A stretch of 51,083 nucleotides of DNA, from assembly GCA_963807425.1 (NCBI GenBank), contig CAWEBZ010000013.1, positions 1 through 51,083 of the forward strand, given 5' to 3'. The notes under the pieces are model-generated. The model was not told the DNA's origin, ran no database searches, and was given only the letters and a program-made list of their open reading frames with translations. Below, piece after piece: positions 45,413-51,083 of the stretch. The stretch comes from VRUE01 sp963807425. Its GTDB lineage: Bacteria; Actinomycetota; Thermoleophilia; Solirubrobacterales; 70-9. The position numbers and the translations under genes were made by a program. Position 1 is the first letter of the stretch, and each line of letters starts with the position of its first letter.

Positions 45413-46407
45413 GTGACCACCACCAGGACAGCTGTGACCAGGACGTTGAGGGTCGCCAGCGGCAGCAAGATCTTCCAGCCGAGGCTCATCAGCTGGTCGT
45501 AGCGCAGCCTCGGCACCGTCGCCCGCACCCAGATGAAGATCAGCACCAGGCCGAGCATCTTCGCCAGCATCCAGATCGGGTCGAGGAAGCTCGGACCGGG
45601 TCCCATCCAGCCGCCGAGGAACATCGCCGCGGCGATCCCGGAGACGACGAGGATCTCCATGTACTCGACCAGGAGGAAGCTGCCGAAGCGCATGCCGCCG
45701 TACTCGGTCATGAAGCCCTGGACGAGTTCGGCGTCAGCCTCGACCAGGTCGAAGGGGGCGCGGTTGCTCTCGGCGAAGCCGGCGAGCATGAAGATCAGGA
45801 AGCCGACGAACTGCGGCAGGATGAACCACATCTCGCCCTGGGCGTGGACGATGTCGACGAGGGAGAGTGAGCCGCCCATCATGATCACGCCGAGCAGGGC
45901 CAGGCCCATCGCCACCTCGTAGGAGATCAGCTGCGCGGCGGAGCGCATCGCGCCGAGGAAGCTGTACTTCGAGCCCGAGGCCCAGCCGCCGAGGACGAGG
46001 CCGTAGAAGGCGATCGAGCCGACGGCGAAGAAGTAGAGGATGCCGATCGGCACGTCGATGCCGTAAAGGCCGACACCGTCCTGGACGTCGCCCCAGGGGA
46101 TGATCGCCAGCGCCAGCACGCCGGAGAGAACCGGCAGCAACGGGCCGAGGATGAACAGGGTGGGGATCGCGTTGGCCGGGCGGAAGGCCTCCTTGCTGAG
46201 CAGCTTGCCGACGTCGGCAAGCGGCTGCAGGATGCCGAAGGGGCCGACGCGGTTCGGCCCGTAGCGGTGCTGGAAGCGGCCGATCAGCTTGCGCTCCAGC
46301 ACCGTCAGCAGCGGCAGGATGCCGAAGATCACGGCGAAGATGACGAGGCTCTTGACGATCATGATCCAGGTCGCTTCGACCATCGTCGTGTCGGCAATCG
46401 GCAGCAT
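45409..46407 (-). CDS. nuoH: NADH-quinone oxidoreductase subunit H
   Basis: 332 residues. TVLERKLIGRFQHRYGPNRV with GP is the diagnostic NuoH loop, and FMLAGFAESNRAPFDLVEAD, EGY-like segment AELVQGFMTEYGGMRFG, and FIWVRATVPRLRYDQLMSLG complete the family pattern. It forms much of the quinone tunnel in the membrane arm. The ATG overlaps the nuoG stop by one base (TGATG). Confidence 0.95.
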   Translation of the reverse strand: MLPIADTTMVEATWIMIVKSLVIFAVIFGILPLLTVLERKLIGRFQHRYGPNRVGPFGILQPLADVGKLLSKEAFRPANAIPTLFILGPLLPVLSGVLALAIIPWGDVQDGVGLYGIDVPIGILYFFAVGSIAFYGLVLGGWASGSKYSFLGAMRSAAQLISYEVAMGLALLGVIMMGGSLSLVDIVHAQGEMWFILPQFVGFLIFMLAGFAESNRAPFDLVEADAELVQGFMTEYGGMRFGSFLLVEYMEILVVSGIAAAMFLGGWMGPGPSFLDPIWMLAKMLGLVLIFIWVRATVPRLRYDQLMSLGWKILLPLATLNVLVTAVLVVVT

Positions 46408-48881
46408 CAGGGAGCGACCTTCTCGATCTGGACGGAAACGGGGCCGCCGTTGAGCAGGGCGTTGGCGTTGCCGTCCGCGACTCCCTCGATCAGGAAGCAG
46501 GTTCCCTCGGGGACCCGTTCCTTGATCGATGCCCGGGCGCGGATGCTGGTGCCGTTCTGGGCGACGCTGACCTCGTCGCCGTTCTTCAGGTTGAGGCGCT
46601 CGGCGTCGGCGATCGAGAGCTCCACTCGCTGAGTCGGTGCCAGGAAACGGAGCGGGGGGTTCAGCTCGGTGATTGGGCCGGTCCAGAGATCCCTGTACGT
46701 CCCAAGAACGAGGGGCGCTGCCGACACCCCCTCCTCACTCGCAACTCGTCGATCGGGAGTTGGGGAGCTGGCGCCGCTTGCGTTGGGCTCCTCCCGCGCA
46801 AAACGTTCGGAGGAGGTATCGACAGCGCCTTCCTCGGGACGGGGGAGGGATGAAGCTGCGGGGGTGTCCTGCCAGCGGATGCCGCGGCCTCCTATGTCGG
46901 CATCGGTGATGTTCGAGTAGAACGGGACAGCTTCGGCGAGAGCTGCGAAAGCTGAGGGTTGGGAGAAGACGCCGGTGTCGTGACCCAGCTCGAGCGAAAG
47001 CTCCGCAAGCACTCCCCAGTTCGGGCGGATGTCACCAGGGCGGGATGCGCTGGGTCGGACTCGCTGCAAGCGGCCATCCGGGTGCGTAACGGTGCCGTCC
47101 TTCTCGGCGTGAGTCTCCAGCGGGAAGACGACGTCCGCCATTGCGGTCGTAGCGTTCTCGAAGGTCGAGAAGACGATGACGTGGTCGGCCGCTGCGAGCG
47201 CTCGTTTCCAAGCTTCGGTGTCGGGGAAGTCGCGCAGGGGGTCGACGCCGAAGAGGACGAGGGTTTTCAGCTCGCCAGACTCGAGCGCGGCGCGGATCTC
47301 CTGGGTGGACTTGCCGGCGGCGGTCTCCGAGAGCCCTGGGCCGGTGTCGGGGAGGCAGCCGGCCTCGCGCAGGCCGCGGGCGTTGGTGATCTCGGGGACT
47401 TCGAGCAGACCGGAGCCGTCCTTGCCGGCGAGGTCGAGGGCTGCGGCTACGTCGAGCAGCGCTTGGGTCGCGCCCTCGCCCTCGCGGGCGATGCGGTCGC
47501 CCCAGATGATCACGACGCTTTCGGCGCTGCGGAGGGCTTCGGCGACGGCCGAGGCGCCGTCGCCACCTAGAGCCGCGGCCAGCTCGGAGAGGAAGGCGGT
47601 TGCTCCACCTGGGGCGTAGCGCGCGGTGGCCTCTGCGCCGCCGTCGAGGGCGGTGGGCTGCTCGGTGGCGACGGCCAGCCTGGCGCCGTTGCGGCGGATC
47701 GCCTTGCGGATGCGCAGATCGAGGATCGGCGAGCTGTGCAGGGGGTCGGTGCCGACGACGAGGACGACGTCGGCGTTGTCGATGTCGCGGACCCGGGCTG
47801 ACAACTCCGGCTGGGCAAGCCGAACCTGCAACCCCCGGCCTGTCACGCCGGAGGTCCTGGAGTCGATATGCGGCGAACCCAGCGCCTCGCGCAGGATGCG
47901 CTGGACCAGGTAGCCCTCCTCGTTGGAGGCGTCGCCGACGATCGCCGCAGTCTGTGCGCCACCGGCACGCAGGGCCTCTGCCGCCTTCGCGATCGCCTGC
48001 TCCCAGCTCGCCTCCGCGCCTCCGCGCAGGCGCGGACCGCGCACCCGCTCCTCGGCGCCGAACATCTCGAAGCCGTAGCGGCCGCGGTCGCAGAGCCAGC
48101 CGTCGTCGACGTCCGGGTTGTCGCGGGCGATCACCCGCTTCACCTGCTCGTCGCGGACGGTGAAGCTGACGTTGCACTGGCTCGGGCAGAGCGTGCAGAC
48201 CGAGCCGGCCTGCTCGATGTCCCAGGGCCGGGCGCGGAATCGGTAGGTGTAGCTGGTCAGCGCCCCGACCGGGCAGAGGTCGGTGATGTTGCCGTGGAAG
48301 GGCGCCACGTAGGGCCGGTCGTCGAAGGTGCCGACGAAGGTGCGGTCGCCGCGGTCCAGCAGCTGCAGCTGCTCGTCCTCGGCTACCTCCTGGCTGAAGC
48401 GCACGCAGCGGTAGCAGAGGATGCAGCGCTCGCGGTCGATCGCGATCAGCGGCGAGAGCTCGACCGGCTTCTGGAAGTGGCGCTTCTGGTCGGTCATCCG
48501 GCTCTTGCCCGGGCCCCAGCCCATCGAGATGTCCTGCAGCGGGCACTCGCCGCCCTTGTCGCAGACGGGGCAGTCGAGCGGGTGGTTGACCAGCAGGAAC
48601 TCGACCACGGCGCTCTGCGCATGTTTGACCTGGTCGGTGCGGGTGTGGACGACCATGCCGTCGCGGACCGGGGTAGAGCAGGAGGTCTGCAGCTTCGGGA
48701 TCCCCTCGATCTCGACCAGGCACATCCGGCAGGCGCCGACCGGCTCGCCCAGCTTCGGCTCGTAACAGAAGACCGGGATCTCGACGTCGCCGCGCTTGGC
48801 CGCGTCGTGCAGCATCTCTCCCTCGGTCGCCGTGACCTCGCGCCCGTCGACGATCAGGGTCACTTGGGCCTTGCCGCTCAC
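46407..48881 (-). CDS. nuoG: NADH-quinone oxidoreductase subunit G
   Basis: 824 residues. The N-terminal ferredoxin-like part has FCYEPKLGEPVGACRMCLVE and then QTSCSTPVRDG, LVNHPLDCPVCDKGGECPLQ and RCILCYRCVRFSQEVAEDEQ, ligands of [2Fe-2S] and [4Fe-4S] clusters. VCTLCPSQCNVSFTVRDEQV begins the molybdopterin-oxidoreductase-like domain. This subunit carries electrons through the peripheral arm. Between about residues 700 and 750 a linker (LPRPEEGAVDTSSERF, NASGASSPTPDRRV) is rich in Ser, Glu and Pro and unlike the rest. The start is GTG, overlapping the nuoF stop. Confidence 0.95.
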   Translation of the reverse strand: MSGKAQVTLIVDGREVTATEGEMLHDAAKRGDVEIPVFCYEPKLGEPVGACRMCLVEIEGIPKLQTSCSTPVRDGMVVHTRTDQVKHAQSAVVEFLLVNHPLDCPVCDKGGECPLQDISMGWGPGKSRMTDQKRHFQKPVELSPLIAIDRERCILCYRCVRFSQEVAEDEQLQLLDRGDRTFVGTFDDRPYVAPFHGNITDLCPVGALTSYTYRFRARPWDIEQAGSVCTLCPSQCNVSFTVRDEQVKRVIARDNPDVDDGWLCDRGRYGFEMFGAEERVRGPRLRGGAEASWEQAIAKAAEALRAGGAQTAAIVGDASNEEGYLVQRILREALGSPHIDSRTSGVTGRGLQVRLAQPELSARVRDIDNADVVLVVGTDPLHSSPILDLRIRKAIRRNGARLAVATEQPTALDGGAEATARYAPGGATAFLSELAAALGGDGASAVAEALRSAESVVIIWGDRIAREGEGATQALLDVAAALDLAGKDGSGLLEVPEITNARGLREAGCLPDTGPGLSETAAGKSTQEIRAALESGELKTLVLFGVDPLRDFPDTEAWKRALAAADHVIVFSTFENATTAMADVVFPLETHAEKDGTVTHPDGRLQRVRPSASRPGDIRPNWGVLAELSLELGHDTGVFSQPSAFAALAEAVPFYSNITDADIGGRGIRWQDTPAASSLPRPEEGAVDTSSERFAREEPNASGASSPTPDRRVASEEGVSAAPLVLGTYRDLWTGPITELNPPLRFLAPTQRVELSIADAERLNLKNGDEVSVAQNGTSIRARASIKERVPEGTCFLIEGVADGNANALLNGGPVSVQIEKVAP

Positions 48882-50198
48882 GTCGCGGCCCCCAGGGTCT
48901 GCGGCGTGCCCTGCACAACGCTGATCCTGCTCGCGTCGTCCAGATCAGGCCCGGCCGCGGCAATCACGTCCTCGAACTCCTGGCGGAAGTTACGAACCAT
49001 CGCCCCGACCGGCATCGCCATCGAGTCGCCGAGCACGCAGAGGCAGTGGCCGATGATGTTTTCCTGGACCGAAGCGACGATGTCGAGGTCCATCGGCGTC
49101 GCCTCTCCCCGTACGACCCGCTCCAGCATCTTCACCGTCCAGTTGGTCCCCTCGCGGCAGGGAGTGCACTTGCCGCAGGACTCGTGGTGGTAGAAGCGCG
49201 CCGTGCGCAGCGCCATGTGCGGGATCGAGACGCGGTCGTCGGCGACGATGATCGAGCCCGAGCCGAGCATCGAGCCGGCCTCCGCCATCGCCTCGAAGGG
49301 TAGGGCAGGTCGAGTTCTCGGCGGTGAGGGCCGGGGAGGAGGAGCCGCCGGGGTAGAAGGCCTTCACCTCGTGGCCCTCCTCGGGGCCGCCGGCGAGGTC
49401 GTAGATCAGCTCCCGGGTCGACACGCCCAGCTCGACCTCGTAGTTGCCGGGCCGCTGCACGCAGCCGGAGACGGAGACGACCTTGGTCCCCGGCGACTGC
49501 TCGGTGCCGAAGCCCTTGAACCACTCCGCCCCATTGGCGACGATCCGCGGCACGTTGGAGAGCGTCTCGACGTTGTTGATCAGTGTCGGTCCGCCGTAGA
49601 GGCCCTGCACGGCGGGGAAGGGCGGCTTCAGCCGCGGGTTGCCGCGCTTGCCCTCGAGCGCGTCGAGCAGCGCCGTCTCCTCGCCGCAGATGTAGGCGCC
49701 GGCGCCGCGGTGGACGACCAGCTCCAGATCGCGATGAGTGCCGAGGATGTCCTTGCCGAGGTATCCCGCCTCATACGCTTCGGCGACGGCGGCGTCGAGG
49801 GTGTCGGCCTGCAGGTCGTACTCGCCGCGGATGAAGATGAAGGCGTGGCCGGCTCCCGCGGCGAGGGCGGCGATCGCGATTCCCTCGATCAGCTGGTGCG
49901 GGTTGCGCTGCATCAGCTCGCGGTCCTTGAAGGCGCCGGGCTCGGACTCGTCGGCGTTGCAGCAGAGGTACTTCGGCATGTCGCCGCGCGGCAGGAAGGA
50001 GGCCTTTTTGCCCATCGAGAAGCCGGCGCCGCCGCGACCGCGAAGGCCTGACTCTTCGAGCTCCTTCAGCACCTCGTCGGCCTCCATCTCGCGGTAGGCC
50101 TTCTCCAGGGTCTCGTAGCCGCCGTAGCCCCTGTAGCCGGGGAGCGTGCGCAGCGCCGGGTCTTCGGCGTTCTTCAGCAGCAACCGTGTCTCAGGCAT
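48878..50198 (-). CDS. nuoF: NADH-quinone oxidoreductase subunit F, frameshifted
   Basis: About 440 residues after repair. GRGGAGFSMGKKASFLPRGD is the NADH/FMN glycine-rich site, CNADESEPGAFKDRELMQRN the conserved FMN segment, GAGAYICGEETALLDALEGK another, and ESCGKCTPCREGTNWTVKML the [4Fe-4S] ligands with a later Cys in IGHCLCVLGD. It binds NADH and FMN and starts electron transfer. Two single-base deletions near 49298-49313, around ELDLPYP, split the frame; each is a local indel and the protein reads through cleanly when restored, so they look like errors. The ATG lies 8 nt inside the nuoE end. Confidence 0.93.
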
Positions 50199-50817
50199 CG
50201 GGACCTCCCGGCAGCGGCCGCTTCTCCAGCGCCTTCTCGGGCAGGACCTCGCCGCCAGCGCGCAACTGCTCGATCGCCGTCGCCGCCTCGGCCGCCTCGA
50301 GCGGGCCGAAGTAGCGCTCGTCGATCGAGGCCATCGGCGCGATGTCGCAGGCGCCGAGGCACTCGAAGCCGGTGACGAAGACGTCCTCGCCGTCGCCGGC
50401 CGCGGCGCGGAAGGCGTCGAGCAGCTCGTCGCCGCCCCGCATCCAGCAGCTGATGTTGGTGCAGACCGCGACCTGGTGCGAGCCGACCGGCTCGGTGTGC
50501 AGCAGGTCGTAGAAGCTGGCGACCGACTCCAGGTAGGCCGGTGTCACCCGCATCACCGCGGCCGCCTGGCGGATCCCCTCCGGCGTGCACCACCCGTAGA
50601 GCCGCTGCACCGCCCAGAGCGCGGGAATCGAGGCCGATTTGCGGTCCGGGTAGCGGGACATCAGCTCCTCGATCCGCTCACGCAGCTCGGCCGGGCAGTC
50701 GACCTCGTGCAGCTCGGGGACCTGCTCTGGCGCCCGGTCGGGGACGCGCCCCTCGGTGACGGCACGATCCACCGGTAGGTCGGGATTGCTGATCCCGGCG
50801 CCGTCGACCGGGCTCAT
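50191..50817 (-). CDS. nuoE: NADH-quinone oxidoreductase subunit E
   Basis: 208 residues. PALWAVQRLYGWCTPEGIRQ opens the helical part, and VCTNISCWMRGGDELLDAF with TGFECLGACDIAPMASIDER supplies the four Cys of the [2Fe-2S] cluster (C-x4-C and C-x3-C). A 30-residue N-terminal extension, MSPVDGAGISNPDLPVDRAV, is Pro- and Asp-rich. The ATG overlaps the nuoD stop as ATGA; the gene runs into nuoF by 8 nt. Confidence 0.94.
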   Translation of the reverse strand: MSPVDGAGISNPDLPVDRAVTEGRVPDRAPEQVPELHEVDCPAELRERIEELMSRYPDRKSASIPALWAVQRLYGWCTPEGIRQAAAVMRVTPAYLESVASFYDLLHTEPVGSHQVAVCTNISCWMRGGDELLDAFRAAAGDGEDVFVTGFECLGACDIAPMASIDERYFGPLEAAEAATAIEQLRAGGEVLPEKALEKRPLPGGPDA

Positions 50818-51083
50818 CGATCCACCCCTCCCAGGATCGGGTCGAGCATCCCGAGGCTGGCGATCATGTCGGCGACGTAGCCGCCGACCGACATGTCCCT
50901 GAAGGCCTGCAGGTTGACGAAGGATGGGTCGCGGAAGTGGACGCGGGCAGGCTTCGAGGAGCCGTCGGCGAGGACGAAGCAGCCGAGCTCCCGCGTGGCG
51001 ACTCGATCAGTAGTAGAGCTCGCCCGGTGCCACCCGGTAGCCCTCGGTGACCAGCTTGAAGTGGTGGATCAGCGACTCCATCG
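50814..51083 (-). CDS. nuoD: NADH-quinone oxidoreductase subunit D, C-terminal part, frameshifted
   Basis: Only the C-terminal 90 or so residues are in the window; the gene runs off its right end. MESLIHHFKLVTEGYRV, then GELYY, followed by IESPRGELGCFVLADGSSKP, ARVHFRDPSFVNLQAFRDMS, VGGYVADMIASLGMLDPILG and a final VDR is the quinone-site subunit of complex I. Two indels near 50997-51010 shift the frame inside the YYAIESPRG region. Its stop overlaps the nuoE ATG, which places nuoA-C beyond the right edge. Confidence 0.9.

Noticed and set aside
46669..46920. Small plus-strand frames inside nuoG
   Set aside because: They lie over the in-frame NuoG linker and lack any family features or start signals.
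49290..49320. Programmed frameshift in nuoF
   Set aside because: There is no slippery heptamer, NuoF needs no frameshift in other bacteria, and the same type of indel occurs in nuoD next to it, so sequence error is simpler.

Overview
The window reads as high-GC actinobacterial DNA, most likely class Thermoleophilia (Solirubrobacterales-like). This assignment is an inference. It rests on an actinobacterial-type fused 2-oxoglutarate dehydrogenase (Kgd), a decaprenyl-phosphate phosphoribosyltransferase, an AgpS-like alkyl-DHAP synthase, a family of exported ten-residue-repeat proteins, and many leaderless-looking genes with a TANNNT hexamer 6-9 nt before the start codon. I see no rRNA, tRNA, CRISPR array, transposase or phage gene.

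Layout. Positions 0.2-10.5 kb hold a short-chain dehydrogenase, aconitase, a DUF3817-like membrane protein, Kgd and a two-domain acyl-CoA-reductase-like SDR protein. All are broken by many single-base indels that look like sequence errors. 10.5-12.2 kb is an AgpS-like flavoenzyme, preceded by a striking nested hairpin. 12.2-12.8 kb holds a small antitoxin-like ORF and the remnant of a nucleotidyltransferase. 12.8-19.9 kb holds the phosphoribosyltransferase, three small uncharacterised proteins, citrate synthase, a PfkB sugar kinase, a quinone oxidoreductase and a DEAD-box helicase. 20.0-25.1 kb holds three modular stalk/head proteins around a histidine kinase-response regulator pair and an APH-like kinase, with strong terminators. 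25-38.4 kb holds an acyl-CoA dehydrogenase, a RibD-like reductase, FolC, a sulfotransferase, a flippase-like membrane protein, a TadE-like pilin, a second copy of the nested hairpin, CBS and membrane proteins, a duplicated ThyX protein, a glyoxalase-fold protein, an AEC permease and a fatty-acyl-CoA ligase. 38.4-51.1 kb holds an Excalibur protein and the complex I operon from nuoD (partial) to nuoN on the minus strand.

How the genes fit together. Citrate synthase, aconitase and Kgd supply TCA-cycle flux, and NADH feeds the complex I operon. The acyl-CoA-reductase-like protein and the AgpS-like enzyme are adjacent and could make the fatty alcohol and then the alkyl-ether bond of an ether lipid. 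The APH-like kinase and acyl-CoA dehydrogenase resemble the two halves of mammalian ACAD10/11 and may process hydroxyacyl-CoAs.

Most notable signals: (1) two copies of a nested hairpin with an invariant core, variable perfectly paired arms and compensatory changes, each just after a stop codon; (2) a consistent leaderless promoter architecture, including two divergent pairs that share one symmetric TAnnnTA; (3) a Kgd carrying its own lipoyl and E1/E3-binding domains; (4) a duplicated ThyX in which each half lacks a different part of the active-site motif; (5) two genes whose best start is ATC. Frameshifts are confined to the first ~10 kb and last ~2 kb, so gene breaks there should not be read as biology.
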